Counted from the first letter of the stretch, positions 37,529 to 47,299 are shown. The stretch: 64,000 nucleotides of DNA from Streptomyces sp. Tu 3180 (GCF_009852415.1 NZ_WOXS01000002.1:2812501-2876500), one strand, 5' to 3'. Made by a program: numbers and translations. The notes: generated by a model from the sequence alone, not told the origin.

Positions 37529-38487
37529 AGGGCGGCTCCTACGAGGTCGAGTCCGGTGGTGAGCAGGGCCCGGAGGTCGGCCAGGTCGCCGGCCGAGGGG
37601 TCGGTGAGGGGGGCGCGCACGGGGCCCACGGGGCGTCCGCGCAGCCGGGCCGCCGCCTTCACCAGCGACACCGCGTATCCGGGGACGCGGTCGCGCAGTT
37701 CGACGAACGGGACGTAGAAGCCGCGCAGCAGCTTGTCGACGGTGCCCGCGTCGCCGTCGCGCAGGGCGGCGAAGAAGGCGTTCGCGATCTCGGGGGCGAA
37801 GGCGTGGACGGCGGAGGAGTAGGCGGGGACGCCGACGGCGGCGTAGGCGCGGGCCTGGATCTCGGCGGTGGCGGCGCCGTTGAAGAAGAGGAAGCCCTCG
37901 GGGGCGGCGAGGGTGAGGCGTTGCAGGCGGTCGAGGTCGCTGTGGCCGTCCTTGAGGCCGATGACGTTCGGGAGGGCGGCGATGCGCCGGAGCGAGTCGG
38001 CACTGTAGGCGACCTGGCCGCGCTGGTAGGCGACGAGCGGCAGCCGGGTGCGGGCGGCGATCGCCTCCAGCTGGGCGACGAGGCCGTCCTGCGGGGCGGC
38101 GACGAGGTAGTGCGGCAGGACGAGCAGGGCGTCGGCGCCGGCGTCCTCGGCGACGCGGGCGAACCGGGCGGCCTGCGCCCAGCCGTAGCCGACTCCGGCG
38201 ACGACCGGCACCCGTCCCGCGCTCTCCTCGACGGTGAGGGCGACGACCCGCCGGTACTCGTCCTCGTCCAGCGAGAAGAACTCGCCGGTGCCGCAGGCGG
38301 GGAAGACGGCGCCGGGACCGGTGGCGATCTGGGCCGCGACATGGGCGCGGAAGCCGTCCGGGTCGAGGGAGCCGTCGTCGTGGAAGGCGGTGAGCGGGAA
38401 GGACAGCACGCCGCCGGCCATCCCGTCCGCCAGGCGTCGCGCCACGGCGGCCGTGCCGCTCGGATCCGTGTCGGGGTTCACCCTCAC
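37525..38487 (-). CDS. kdgD: 5-dehydro-4-deoxyglucarate dehydratase
   Basis: DHDPS-family lyase that decarboxylates and dehydrates 5-keto-4-deoxyglucarate to 2,5-dioxopentanoate. The 320-residue protein has FPLTAFHDDGSLD at the start, CGTGEFFSLDEDEY, the YQRG tyrosine region and the Schiff-base lysine in VIGLKDG. GTG at 38487 behind GGGAGA. First gene of the operon, divergent from an IclR regulator. The next enzyme, 2-oxoglutarate semialdehyde dehydrogenase, is not in this window. Confidence 0.91.
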   Translation of the reverse strand: MRVNPDTDPSGTAAVARRLADGMAGGVLSFPLTAFHDDGSLDPDGFRAHVAAQIATGPGAVFPACGTGEFFSLDEDEYRRVVALTVEESAGRVPVVAGVGYGWAQAARFARVAEDAGADALLVLPHYLVAAPQDGLVAQLEAIAARTRLPLVAYQRGQVAYSADSLRRIAALPNVIGLKDGHSDLDRLQRLTLAAPEGFLFFNGAATAEIQARAYAAVGVPAYSSAVHAFAPEIANAFFAALRDGDAGTVDKLLRGFYVPFVELRDRVPGYAVSLVKAAARLRGRPVGPVRAPLTDPSAGDLADLRALLTTGLDLVGAAL

Positions 38488-38598
38488 TCATCTCCCTATG
38501 TAGACGTCATCCACGTATGGAGATGAAGATTAGATACGCGAACGAGAGCCCGTCAATGGGTCGGCGCGTACCTCCTCCCACCGGTCTACGATCGGCAC

Positions 38599-39405
38599 AT
38601 GCCGGAAACAGGGGGCGCGACAGGGGGCGCGACAGGGGGCGTGCGCGAGGTGAAGTCCGCCGCGCGGACGGTGGAGCTGCTGGAACTGCTCGCCGCGCGC
38701 GGTGACCGCCCGGCCCGCCTCCAGGAGCTGGCGGACGAGCTCGGCGTGCCGCGCAGTTCGATGTACGCGCTGCTGCAGACCCTGGTCTCCCGCGGCTGGG
38801 TCCGCACCGACGTCACCGGCTCGCTGTACGGCATCGGCATCCACGCCCTGCTCACCGGCACCAGCTACCTGGACTCCGATCCGCGGGTGAGGCTGGTGCG
38901 CCCGTACCTCGACGAGGCGTCCGAGGCGCTGGGCGAGACGATCCACATGGGGCGGCTGGACGGGTACGACGTGGCGTACCTGGCGACCCGCGAGTCGCAC
39001 GAGTACCTGCGGACCATCAGCCGGGTGGGGCGGCGGCTGCCGGCGCACGTGGGCGCGCTCGGCAAGGCGCTGCTGGCCGAGCGGCCGGACGAGGAACTGC
39101 CCGAGGGCCCCTACGAGGCGGCGACGCCCAACACCCACACCTCGCGGGAGTCGCTGGCGGCCGATCTGGCCCGGGTGCGCGAGCGCGGCTACTCCGTGGA
39201 CCGGGAGGAGGGCGTGCCCGGGATCGTCGGTTTCGGGTTCGCCCTGCGGTACGACTCCCCCGCGCAGGACGCCGTCAGCTGCTCGGTGCCGGTGGCCCGG
39301 CTGACGCCGGAGCGCGAGGAGCGGATCGTGGCCGTGATGCGGGAGATCCGGACGAAGGCGGAGGCGACGGTTCCCGCAGGTGGCGGGTCGGTTCAGTGGA
39401 GGTAG
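38599..39405 (+). CDS. IclR-family regulator of the glucarate operon
   Basis: A 268-residue protein: winged helix (REVKSAARTVELLELLAARG ... LADELGVPRSSMYALLQTL, residues about 16-80) followed by the IclR effector domain (LGETIHMGRLDGYDVAYLATRES, LPAHVGALGKALLAE, REEGVPGIVGFGFALRYD). The first 15 residues are a Gly/Ala/Thr repeat encoded by a 12-bp tandem repeat. It is divergent from kdgD with 111 bp between, the usual layout for a local IclR regulator that responds to the sugar acid. Confidence 0.9.
   Translation: MPETGGATGGATGGVREVKSAARTVELLELLAARGDRPARLQELADELGVPRSSMYALLQTLVSRGWVRTDVTGSLYGIGIHALLTGTSYLDSDPRVRLVRPYLDEASEALGETIHMGRLDGYDVAYLATRESHEYLRTISRVGRRLPAHVGALGKALLAERPDEELPEGPYEAATPNTHTSRESLAADLARVRERGYSVDREEGVPGIVGFGFALRYDSPAQDAVSCSVPVARLTPEREERIVAVMREIRTKAEATVPAGGGSVQWR
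38608..38640 (+). repeat. 12-bp tandem repeat in the IclR gene start
   Basis: ACAGGGGGCGCG occurs at 38608-38619 and 38620-38631, with a partial third copy to 38640. Copy-number changes would keep the frame and only alter a flexible GGAT linker. Confidence 0.8.
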
Positions 39406-39582
39406 CGGAAGCTACTGCCCGGATCCGCGAGCCCCAAACGCAAGAGTGAGTCAGATCACATCCGGCTCACTCCCTCCGCCCTCCCCCGGCTTGATACAAA
39501 TTGCCCGCGCGTTCCTGTCCGTCGACGGTCGTCGCCCCCACCCCTCCCCGCACCGTCCCTTCCGCATGCCCCGGGAACGCCC

Positions 39583-40965
39583 GTGTTCGCCCCCCGCACC
39601 ACTCCCTGGCCGCCCGTCGCCCTCTTCACGGCCGGGTACCTCGCCCCGTACCTGCTGCCGACCACCGTCGGCCGGCTGGAAAGCGGCCTCGGCCTGTCCG
39701 CCACGCAGGCGGGAGCCGTCGGCAGCGCGCTGCTGCTGAGCTCGGCGACCGCCGGGTTCCTGCTGGCCTCCCGGGTGGAGCGGGCCGGGGCGCGCACCCT
39801 GGCCCGGCTCGGGCTCCTGCTGGCCGCCCTCGGCTACGGCACCGCCGCGCTCACCACCGCCGTGCCGGCCGTCGTCGCCGGCGCGGTCGTGGGCGGGTTC
39901 GGCTCCGGCACGGCCACCACCGTCGCCGCCACCCTGATCGCCGCGCTGGGGGCGTCCCCTGCCCGAGCGGAGCCGAGAGCTCGGGGGAGCGATCCGCACA
40001 GCGCCTCCACCCTCGGGCTGCTCGGCGTCTCCGCGCTCGCGGGCGTGGTGTACCTGACGGTCCCCCGCCTGCCGGGACACGGCCTCACCCTGGCCGCCGT
40101 CGCCCTCACCGCGCTGGCCGTGTGGCCGCTGACCTCCCGTCTGCCCGCCGGCACCCGCGGACCGCGGCGCGCGGGCGCCGGCACGGCCCCCCGGACCGGC
40201 TCTGCCCGCCTCCCGCACCGGCGTTCGGGGCTCGTCCTGGCCGGCGCCATGGTGTTCTGGTCGCTCGCCCAGAACGCGCTGTGGGGCGTGAGCGGCCGGA
40301 TCGGCGTCACCCAGGCGCACCTCACCGAGCCGGTCGTCGGGGTCGTCTTCGCCGTGGCGCTGGGCGCCGGACTGCTGGGCGTGGTGGCGGCGGGCGCGCT
40401 GGGGTCGCGGCTGGGGCGGGCGCTGCCCATCGGCGGCGGCACCGTCCTGATCGCCGGCTGCATCGTGCTCAGCGCCTCCGCGACCGGGCTGGGCAGCTTC
40501 GCGGCCGGGGAGATCGCCTGGAACACCGTCTACCCGGTGGTGCTGTCGTACCTGATCGGGCTCGCGGCCTCGCTGGACCCGCGCGGGCGCTGGGCCGTGC
40601 TGGTCGGGTCGGCGTCCTCGCTGGGCACCGCCGCCGGACCGCTGACCGGCAGCGTGCTGTCCGCGCAGGCCGGGTTCCCCGTCATGGGCGCGGTGCTCGG
40701 CGCCGGTCTGCTGCTGGTCGCGCTGCCGATGACCGCCGTCGCCCTGCACACCGGCGGGCGCCCGCTGCTGCCGGGCGCGGTCCGGCGCCGGGGCGGGCAC
40801 CCGGCCGCCGTGGTCGCCGCCTCCACCGGCACGCCGACGGGCGCGGTGCCCGAGGTCGGCGCCCCGGAGCAGCCGGTGGTGGAGATCCCGGTGGACGGCA
40901 CCCCCGCGCCCGCCCGGCGCGCCTACGACACGGCGGCGGCGACGCGGGCACCAGGGGGCCGCTGA
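39583..40965 (+). CDS. MFS-type membrane transporter
   Basis: A 460-residue protein with about 12 hydrophobic segments (LFTAGYLAPYLLPTTVGRL at the start). Motif A is weak and the substrate unknown. The GTG at 39583 starts it; no strong ribosome site is seen. Around residues 125-137 the sequence SPARAEPRARGSDP interrupts an otherwise membrane-typical stretch and is encoded by a palindromic mini-repeat (39954-39991), in frame. A disordered C-terminal tail of about 60 residues ends the protein. It follows the IclR gene on the same strand by 177 bp and may be independent. Confidence 0.75.
   Translation: MFAPRTTPWPPVALFTAGYLAPYLLPTTVGRLESGLGLSATQAGAVGSALLLSSATAGFLLASRVERAGARTLARLGLLLAALGYGTAALTTAVPAVVAGAVVGGFGSGTATTVAATLIAALGASPARAEPRARGSDPHSASTLGLLGVSALAGVVYLTVPRLPGHGLTLAAVALTALAVWPLTSRLPAGTRGPRRAGAGTAPRTGSARLPHRRSGLVLAGAMVFWSLAQNALWGVSGRIGVTQAHLTEPVVGVVFAVALGAGLLGVVAAGALGSRLGRALPIGGGTVLIAGCIVLSASATGLGSFAAGEIAWNTVYPVVLSYLIGLAASLDPRGRWAVLVGSASSLGTAAGPLTGSVLSAQAGFPVMGAVLGAGLLLVALPMTAVALHTGGRPLLPGAVRRRGGHPAAVVAASTGTPTGAVPEVGAPEQPVVEIPVDGTPAPARRAYDTAAATRAPGGR
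39954..39991 (+). repeat. Palindromic mini-repeat inserted in a coding region
   Basis: TCCCCTGCCCGAGCGGAGCC at 39955-39974, then GAGAGCTCGGGGGAGCG, forms a hairpin (CTGCCCGAG/CTCGGGGGAG). This sequence type is common between genes in streptomycetes (REP-like). Here it sits inside an MFS gene without breaking the frame. Confidence 0.7.
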
Positions 40966-41032
40966 GCCCGCGCGGGCGACGGCTCCCGGCCGGTCGCCGC
41001 CCCTGGACGTCCGAGTGCCCGGGTTCCGGCGG

Positions 41033-42049
41033 CTAGCCGAAGTCGTACGCCTCCACCTCGGCCAGGTAGCGGGCCCGCCGCTCCTCGTCGTCGTCCAGGA
41101 AGGAGGCGAGGAAGGAGTTGCGGGCCAGTTCGCGCAGGCGCTCCGGGCCGAGGCCCAGCGTCCCGCGCACCGCGTCGAAGTTGTCGCCGGCGTACCCGCC
41201 GAAGTAGGCCGGGTCATCGGAGTTGACCGTGCACATCAGGCCGGCGTCGAGCATCGCGGGCAGCGGGTGGTCGGCGAGGGTGTCCACCGTGCGCAGCCGG
41301 ACGTTCGACAGGGGGCACAGGGTCAGCGGGACGCGTTCGCGCACCAGCCGCTCCACCAGCGCCGGGTCCTCCACGCAGCGCAGCCCGTGGTCGACCCGCT
41401 CGACACCGAGGACGTCCAGGGCCTCGGTGATGTACTCCGGCGGCCCCTCCTCACCGGCGTGCGCCACGCGCCGCAGCCCGAGCGCGGCGGCGGCCTCGTA
41501 CACCTCGCGGAACTTCACCGGCGGGTGCCCGACCTCGGCGGAGTCGAGGCCGACGCCGGTGATGCGGTCCAGGTAGGGCCTGGCGGCGTCCAGGGTGGCC
41601 ATCGCCGACCCGGCGGACTCGTCGCGCAGGAAGCACATGATCAGCCGGGTGGAGACGCCGTGCGTCTCCTCGCTCCTGCCCAGCGCGCGCCACAGTCCCT
41701 CGACGACCGTGCCCATGCCGACCCCGCGCGCCAGGTGCGCCTGCGGGTCGAAGAAGATCTCCGCGTGCCGCACGCCCTGCGCGGCGGCGCGGGCGAGGTA
41801 GGCGTCGGCGAGGTCCTCGAAGTCCCGCTCGGTGCGCAGCACCGCCATCAGCTCGTAGTACAGGTCCAGGAAGGACTGCAGGTCCTGGAACCGGTAGGCC
41901 TCGCGGAGCGCGTCGGTGTCGGCGTAGGGCAGCTCGAGGCCGTTGCGGGCGGCCAGCGAGAAGGCCAGCTCGGGTTCGAGGGTGCCTTCGATATGAAGGT
42001 GCAGTTCGGCTTTCGGTACGGGCATCGAAATATCGTACGGCCGTTTCAC
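41033..42049 (-). CDS. add: Adenosine deaminase family enzyme
   Basis: Zinc hydrolase that deaminates adenosine (or possibly adenine) to inosine (hypoxanthine). The 338-residue protein has [11 protein letters not shown] (two zinc His), HAGEE (His and catalytic Glu), ERVDHGLRC and [10 protein letters not shown] (zinc Asp). Two starts are possible: GTG at 42049, overlapping the rnz stop as GTGA, chosen here for coupling, and ATG at 42025, which begins closer to where homologues start. It is the last gene of a hit-rnz-add unit. Confidence 0.88.
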   Translation of the reverse strand: MKRPYDISMPVPKAELHLHIEGTLEPELAFSLAARNGLELPYADTDALREAYRFQDLQSFLDLYYELMAVLRTERDFEDLADAYLARAAAQGVRHAEIFFDPQAHLARGVGMGTVVEGLWRALGRSEETHGVSTRLIMCFLRDESAGSAMATLDAARPYLDRITGVGLDSAEVGHPPVKFREVYEAAAALGLRRVAHAGEEGPPEYITEALDVLGVERVDHGLRCVEDPALVERLVRERVPLTLCPLSNVRLRTVDTLADHPLPAMLDAGLMCTVNSDDPAYFGGYAGDNFDAVRGTLGLGPERLRELARNSFLASFLDDDEERRARYLAEVEAYDFG

Positions 42050-42951
42050 CGACGCTTCGGAAGCGGCACCCTCAGCAGGTCGTGCGCCACGGTCAGGTCC
42101 CCGTCGTATCCGGCGGCCCGTGCCTGCCGCTCGAACTCCGCCGGGTCGGTGTAGCGCTGGCTGAAGTGGGTGAGGACGAGGTGCCGCACGTCCGCGTCGC
42201 GCGCCACCCGGGCGGCCTGGCCGGCGGTCAGGTGGCCGTACTCGACGGCGAGTTCCTCGTCCTCGTCGAGGAAGGTCGACTCGACGACCAGCATGTCGCA
42301 GCCCTCGGCGAGCGCGTACACCCCCTCGCAGAGCCGGGTGTCCATGACGAACGCGAACCGCTGCCCGCGCCGCACCTCGCTGACGTCCTCCAGCGAGACG
42401 CCGCCGAGCGCGCCCTCGCGCTGGATGCGGCCGACGTCCGGGCCCCTGACGCCGTGCGCGGCGAGCCGGTCGGGCAGCATGCGCCGCCCGTCGGGTTCGA
42501 GCAGGCGGTAGCCGAACGACTCGACGGGGTGCGACAGCCTGCGCGCCTCCAGCGTGTAGCCGGGGGTGACGGCCAGCGGGCCGTCCGCGTCGACCGGGGC
42601 CTCGGTGAGGGCCACGGTCTCGCGGTAGGCGGTGGCGTACCGCAGCCGGTCGAAGAAGCGCTGCCCGGAGCGCGGGTAGTGGGCGGTGACCTCGTGCGGG
42701 ACCCGGTCGAGGTTGATGCGCTGGATCACCCCGGCGAGGCCGAGCGAGTGGTCGCCGTGGAAGTGGGTGACGCAGATGCGGTTCAGGTCGTGCGCGGCGA
42801 CCCCGGCGCGCAGCATCTGGCGCTGGGTGCCCTCGCCGGGGTCGAACAGGATGCCCTCGCCGTCCCAGCGCAGCAGGTAGCCGTTGTGGTTGCGGTGCCG
42901 GGTGGGGACCTGGCTCGCGGTGCCGAGCACCACCAGTTCGCGTACGGACAA
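42046..42951 (-). CDS. rnz: Ribonuclease Z (tRNA 3' endonuclease)
   Basis: Cuts tRNA precursors after the discriminator base. This 301-residue metallo-beta-lactamase-fold enzyme has the zinc motif [10 protein letters not shown] (about residues 62-71), the exosite region [24 protein letters not shown] and the final [14 protein letters not shown]. The start is a TTG at 42951, seven bases after the HIT stop. It overlaps the deaminase start. Confidence 0.93.
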   Translation of the reverse strand: MSVRELVVLGTASQVPTRHRNHNGYLLRWDGEGILFDPGEGTQRQMLRAGVAAHDLNRICVTHFHGDHSLGLAGVIQRINLDRVPHEVTAHYPRSGQRFFDRLRYATAYRETVALTEAPVDADGPLAVTPGYTLEARRLSHPVESFGYRLLEPDGRRMLPDRLAAHGVRGPDVGRIQREGALGGVSLEDVSEVRRGQRFAFVMDTRLCEGVYALAEGCDMLVVESTFLDEDEELAVEYGHLTAGQAARVARDADVRHLVLTHFSQRYTDPAEFERQARAAGYDGDLTVAHDLLRVPLPKRR

Positions 42952-42957
42952 GGCGGC

Positions 42958-43311
42958 TTACCCGGGGGGCCACTGGAGGCCGCGGCCGCCCAGGACGTGG
43001 GCGTGCGCGTGCCAGACGGTCTGGCCGGCGCCGCTGCCGGTGTTGAAGACGATGCGGTAGCTCTCCAGCTTCTCCTCGTCCGCGACGGCCTGCGTCTCGC
43101 GCAGCACGTCCGCGGCGAGCTCGGGCGCGGCGGCGGCGAGGGCCGCCGCGTCCTTGTGGTGCGCCTTCGGGATCACCAGGACGTGGGTGGGCGCCTGGGG
43201 GTTTATGTCGCGGAACGCGACGGTGGTCTCCGTCTCGCGGACGATCGTCGCCGGAATGGTCCCCGCGACGATCTTGCAGAACAGGCAGTCGTCCTGCGCT
43301 TCCCCTGCCAT
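42958..43311 (-). CDS. HIT-family nucleotide hydrolase
   Basis: A 117-residue HinT-like protein that cleaves nucleoside phosphoramidates and AMP-lysine type bonds. CLFCKIVAGTIPATIV at the N-terminus and the catalytic triad WHAHAHVLGG (H-x-H-x-H) at the C-terminus are clear. ATG at 43311. It precedes rnz, as in other streptomycetes. Confidence 0.94.
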   Translation of the reverse strand: MAGEAQDDCLFCKIVAGTIPATIVRETETTVAFRDINPQAPTHVLVIPKAHHKDAAALAAAAPELAADVLRETQAVADEEKLESYRIVFNTGSGAGQTVWHAHAHVLGGRGLQWPPG

Positions 43312-43363
43312 GCGTGTGCCTCCTCACGCGGATGATCTCTCACCCGGCATCGTAGCGGGACGG

Positions 43364-46300
43364 TCAGTCCAGCGCGGGCGGCGTCTTCGCCGGCGTCTCC
43401 TCGAGCGCGGCCAGCGCCAGCCGGACCGCCTCGTCCAGCTGTACGTCCCTGCCCGCCGCGTGGTCCTGCGGCCGCTGCACCACCTCCACGTCCGGGTCCA
43501 CCCCGTGGTTCTCGACCCCCCAGCCGTACCCCTCCAGCCAGAAGGCGTACTTGGGCTGGGTGACGAGCGTGCCGTCGACCAGGTGGTAGCGGCTGTCGAT
43601 GCCGATCACACCGCCCCAGGTGCGGGTGCCGACCACCGGGCCGATGCCGAGGGCCCGGATCGCCGCGTTGACGATGTCGCCGTCGGAGCCGGAGAACTCG
43701 TTGGCGACGGCGACGACGGGACCGCGGGGCGCGTCGCGCGGGTAGCTCTCCGCCCGCATGCCGCGCGGCAGGTCCCAGCCGACGATCCGCCGGGCCAGCT
43801 TCTCCACGACGAGCTGGGAGGTGTGCCCGCCGCGGTTCTCCCGCACGTCCACGACCAGGCCCTCGCGGAGCACCTCGACGCGCAGGTCGCGGTGGATCTG
43901 CGCCCAGCCGGGCGCCTGCATGTCGGGGACGTGGATGTAGCCGAGGCGGCCGCCGGACTTCTCGTGGACGTAGGCGCGCCGGTCGGTGACCCAGGCGTGG
44001 TAGCGCAGCGGTTCCTCGTCGGCGAGGGGGACGACGACCGCGTGGCGCGGGTCGCCGCCGCCGGCCGGGGAGACGGTCAGCTCGACCGGTCTGCCCGCGG
44101 TGCCGACCAGCAGCGGGGCGGGCCCGGTCACCGGGTCGACGGGCTGTCCGGCGACCGCGACGATCGCGTCGCCGGGACGGACGGCGACGCCGGGCGCGGC
44201 GAGCGGGGAGCGGGCGTCGGGGTCGGAGGTCTCGGAGGGCAGGACGCGGTCGACGCGCCAGGTGCCGTCCTCGTGGCGGGAGATGTCCGCGCCGAGCAGG
44301 CCCTGCCGGGCGCCGTCGCCGTACCCGCCGCGCGGGGTGACGTAGGCGTGCGAGGTGCCGAGCTCGCCCTGCACCTCCCAGAGCAGGTCGACGAGGTCGT
44401 CGTGGGTGGCGAGGCGGTCGAGGACGGGGCGGTAGCGGTCGAGGACGCCGTCCCAGTCGACGCCGCTCATGTCCGCCCGCCAGAAGTTGTCCCGCATGAT
44501 GCGGCCGGCCTCGTCGAACATCTGCCGCCACTCGGCGGCCGGGTCGACGAACTGGCGGACCCGGCCGAGGTCGACGGTGACGTTGGTGTCGCTGTCGTCG
44601 TCGCCGGAGGCGCGCCGGTCGCTGGGGACGACCTTCAGCCGCCGGTCGGTCCACAGCAGCACCCGTTTGCCGTCGCCGCTGACCTCGAAGTGGTCGGCGT
44701 CCACGGCCAGGTGCTCGAGGCGCTGCTGGGCGAGGTCGTAGCGCTCCAGGTCGGTCTTGGGGTCGGGGTCGTCGGGGGTGGCGCGGGAGGCGCCGAGCAC
44801 CCCGCGCACCGGGTGGCGCAGCCACAGCACCCCGTCCTTGGCGGCGCGCAGGTTGCTGTAGCGGGCGGCCTCGACCGGGAACGGCACGATGCGGTCGGCG
44901 AGGCCCTCGAGGTCGATCCGGGTGGCGGGGGTGCCCTCGCTGTCGGGGGTCTCCTCCCGGTCCGGCGTCTCGAAGGGGCGGCCGTGCCGCTGCGGGCCGA
45001 ACGGGGACGGGGTCGTCGCCGCGAGGGTGATCAGGTACGGGCGGACGCCCTCGACGAAGGCCAGGTCGAAGACGTGCTCGTCGTAGACCGGGTCGAAGGA
45101 GCGGGTCGACAGGAAGGCGAGGTGCTTGCCGTCGAGGGTGAAGGCGGGCGCGTAGTCCTGGAAGCGCAGCGGGGTGGCCTCGGTGACCGACAGGTCGGTG
45201 GTGTTGGCGAGGCGGAGCTGGCTGAGCGGGCGCGGGCCGGGGTGGGACCAGGCGAGCCAGGCGGAGTCGGGCGAGAAGACCAGCCCGGAGACGTCGCCGT
45301 CCTCGCTGCGGTCGACCTCGCGGACCTCGCCGGTCTCGCGCTCGACGAGCAGGACGCGGCCGTCGTGCGAGGCGACGGCGGCGCGGCTGCCGTCGGGCGC
45401 CATGGCGAGCCCCACGACGCGGCCGAGCCGGCCGGCGGCGATGCGGCGCGGGGTGGCGCCCGGGGCGAGGCCGGTGGCGGGGGCGAACTCCAGGGCGTCG
45501 TCGCCCTCGGCGTCCGTCACCCACACCACCCACTCCTCGCCGTCCGCGCGGAAGGTGCGCGGGCGGCGGGCCCGGACGCCCGGGGTCGCGGCGAGCGCGC
45601 GGGCGGGGCCGGAGCGGTGGGTGACCCAGTGGACGGCGCCGCGGACGCAGACGGCGCTGCCGCGCGCGGTGTGGTCGGGGGACGCGGAGCCGAACCAGCG
45701 GGCGGCGTTCACCGGGAACGGCTGGAGGTCGACGCGCTGCCCGCCGAGCCGGACGTCGAGCCGGCGCGGCTCGGCCCCGTCGAGGTCGTCCAGCAGCCAC
45801 AGCTCGCCGGCGCTGGAGTAGACGACGCGGGTGCCGTCGGTGGCGGCGTGCCGGGCGTAGAAGCCCCCGAGGGGGGTGTGCCGGCGCAGGTCGGATCCGT
45901 CGGCGAGGGAGGAGTACAGGGCGCCGGTGCCCTCGTGGTCGGACAGGAACGCGATCCTGTCCCCCACCCACAGCGGGTACTCGACGTTCCCGTCGAGGTC
46001 CTCGTGCAGGCGGACGAACTCGCCCGCGTCCTCCCCGTCGCGCCCGCCCCCGTCGATCCACAGCTTGCCCGCCGTGCCGCCCCGGTAGCGCTTCCACCAG
46101 GCGGCCTCGCGGCCCATCGGCGCGGACAGCAGCACGGTGTGCGGTCCGTGCGCGACGTCGCCGACCGGGCCGTAGGGCAGGGTGGCGGCCGGACCCCCGT
46201 CGAGGGGGACGGCACGGGCCCAGGTCCGGCGCAGGCTGGGCTGGCCGTGGGTGCTGAGCGCCAGCACCTGCCCGTCCGGGGTCCAGCCGCGCACCTGCGT

Positions 46301-46585
46301 CTTCCAACTCCCCCAGTACGTCAGCCGCTTGGCGGGGCCGCCGGCGACCGGCGCGATGTGCACCTCGGGGGCGCCGTCACGGGTGGAGGTCCAGGCGACG
46401 GTGGTGCCGTCGGGCGAGATGCGGGGCTGGTTCACCGGCACGTTGTCGGCGCTGACCCGCCAGGCCCGGCCGCCGTCGAGCGGCGCGAGCCACACGTCGT
46501 CCTCGGCGGTGAAGGCGATCAACTCACCGTGCAGGTGCGGGAATCGGAGGTATGCGGTGGATGCGACCGATGCAGGCTGTGTCAC
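43364..46585 (-). CDS. Tricorn protease (S41 family)
   Basis: A 1073-residue self-compartmentalising peptidase acting downstream of the proteasome. Residues about 1-650 form two beta-propellers (repeats such as QPRISPDGTTVAW and LVFSPDSAWLAWSHPG); a PDZ domain around 760-850 (PLAAPGVAVRPGDAIVAVAGQPVD) follows. The catalytic part has the His in ELGTSHAYVTPRGG, GRLGYIHVPDMQ and the Ser in NEFSGSDGDI. ATG at 46585. The length matches the archaeal and Streptomyces enzymes, and the actinobacterial proteasome is a plausible partner. Confidence 0.93.
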   Translation of the reverse strand: MTQPASVASTAYLRFPHLHGELIAFTAEDDVWLAPLDGGRAWRVSADNVPVNQPRISPDGTTVAWTSTRDGAPEVHIAPVAGGPAKRLTYWGSWKTQVRGWTPDGQVLALSTHGQPSLRRTWARAVPLDGGPAATLPYGPVGDVAHGPHTVLLSAPMGREAAWWKRYRGGTAGKLWIDGGGRDGEDAGEFVRLHEDLDGNVEYPLWVGDRIAFLSDHEGTGALYSSLADGSDLRRHTPLGGFYARHAATDGTRVVYSSAGELWLLDDLDGAEPRRLDVRLGGQRVDLQPFPVNAARWFGSASPDHTARGSAVCVRGAVHWVTHRSGPARALAATPGVRARRPRTFRADGEEWVVWVTDAEGDDALEFAPATGLAPGATPRRIAAGRLGRVVGLAMAPDGSRAAVASHDGRVLLVERETGEVREVDRSEDGDVSGLVFSPDSAWLAWSHPGPRPLSQLRLANTTDLSVTEATPLRFQDYAPAFTLDGKHLAFLSTRSFDPVYDEHVFDLAFVEGVRPYLITLAATTPSPFGPQRHGRPFETPDREETPDSEGTPATRIDLEGLADRIVPFPVEAARYSNLRAAKDGVLWLRHPVRGVLGASRATPDDPDPKTDLERYDLAQQRLEHLAVDADHFEVSGDGKRVLLWTDRRLKVVPSDRRASGDDDSDTNVTVDLGRVRQFVDPAAEWRQMFDEAGRIMRDNFWRADMSGVDWDGVLDRYRPVLDRLATHDDLVDLLWEVQGELGTSHAYVTPRGGYGDGARQGLLGADISRHEDGTWRVDRVLPSETSDPDARSPLAAPGVAVRPGDAIVAVAGQPVDPVTGPAPLLVGTAGRPVELTVSPAGGGDPRHAVVVPLADEEPLRYHAWVTDRRAYVHEKSGGRLGYIHVPDMQAPGWAQIHRDLRVEVLREGLVVDVRENRGGHTSQLVVEKLARRIVGWDLPRGMRAESYPRDAPRGPVVAVANEFSGSDGDIVNAAIRALGIGPVVGTRTWGGVIGIDSRYHLVDGTLVTQPKYAFWLEGYGWGVENHGVDPDVEVVQRPQDHAAGRDVQLDEAVRLALAALEETPAKTPPALD

Positions 46586-46630
46586 CCGATCACCCTACGG
46601 GGGCGCCCGCGGCCTGGACAGGGGTTTGGA

Positions 46631-47185
46631 TCACTTGCCCTCGACCGGGCGACACGAGGGGTACCGGTCGCACCACACCGTCGTCGTGACGGTCACGGTG
46701 ACGGTGGGGTTCGGCCCGCCCTTCGTGGGCTCGCCCACCGGTGGCGCACTGGTGGCGTCGCAGTCGCCGAGGCCGTCGACCCGCAACCGCTGCCTGCCGT
46801 CCACCTTCACCGTGATGTTCCCGCGCACGCAGGCGCCGTTCACGGCGTGCGTGACCTTCCCGGTGACGGTGATCTCCTTGCCGTCCTCGGTCTCCCCCTG
46901 GCAGTCGACGGAGGCGACGGTGTCCTCGCCCCCGGAGGAGGACGAGGACGACGAGCCCTCCTTGTCGCCGAAGGACGCGGTGCAGCTGAGCCACCGCACC
47001 CCGGCCTTGCGCCGGTTGAGCTCCTCGGTCACGGTCTGGTCGGTCGTGTACGCGACCGCCGCGGAACTCAGCCCGCCCGGCTCGCACGCCACGACCCCGC
47101 CCACGGCGGCCGCGACGAACCCGGCGACCACCACCGGCCGCCGCCACCGCGCCCCACGCCGAACTCCGTTCGCCAACGCCCCCAT
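46631..47185 (-). CDS. Putative lipoprotein, function unknown
   Basis: A 184-residue protein. A twin-Arg-containing basic start (RRGARWRRP) and hydrophobic stretch end in GGVVAC, a lipobox. The mature part has a serine run (SSSSSSSGG), then a compact domain with four cysteines (SCTASFGD, VDCQGET, ACVRGN, GDCDAT). A threonine/valine-rich tail ends WCDRYPSCRPVEGK. It lies downstream of rsmE on the same strand. It looks like a cell-surface domain stabilised by disulfides. Confidence 0.78.
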   Translation of the reverse strand: MGALANGVRRGARWRRPVVVAGFVAAAVGGVVACEPGGLSSAAVAYTTDQTVTEELNRRKAGVRWLSCTASFGDKEGSSSSSSSGGEDTVASVDCQGETEDGKEITVTGKVTHAVNGACVRGNITVKVDGRQRLRVDGLGDCDATSAPPVGEPTKGGPNPTVTVTVTTTVWCDRYPSCRPVEGK

Positions 47186-47299
47186 GGACGGCAGCCTGCC
47201 ACCACCGCGGCCGGGACGGTAGGGCGCATACGGCCACTCCCGGCACTCCCGGAGCCCCCGGGCGCCGGTGTGCCGGCGGGCGGGTCCGCGCCGCGGCGG

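Noticed and set aside
36233..38491. 752-codon frame apparently fusing gudD to an upstream protein
   Set aside because: Only the last 431 codons resemble a protein; the upstream part is an out-of-frame shadow of kdgD, and a GTG start overlapping the kdgD stop explains gudD.
38488..38598. IclR operator in the kdgD/iclR gap
   Set aside because: Only a weak CGTAT/ATACG repeat 15 bp apart was seen, too little to call a site.
41033..43327. 764-codon frame extending the adenosine deaminase upstream
   Set aside because: The extension is a shadow frame of rnz and the HIT gene; deaminase homology begins at about 42025-42049.
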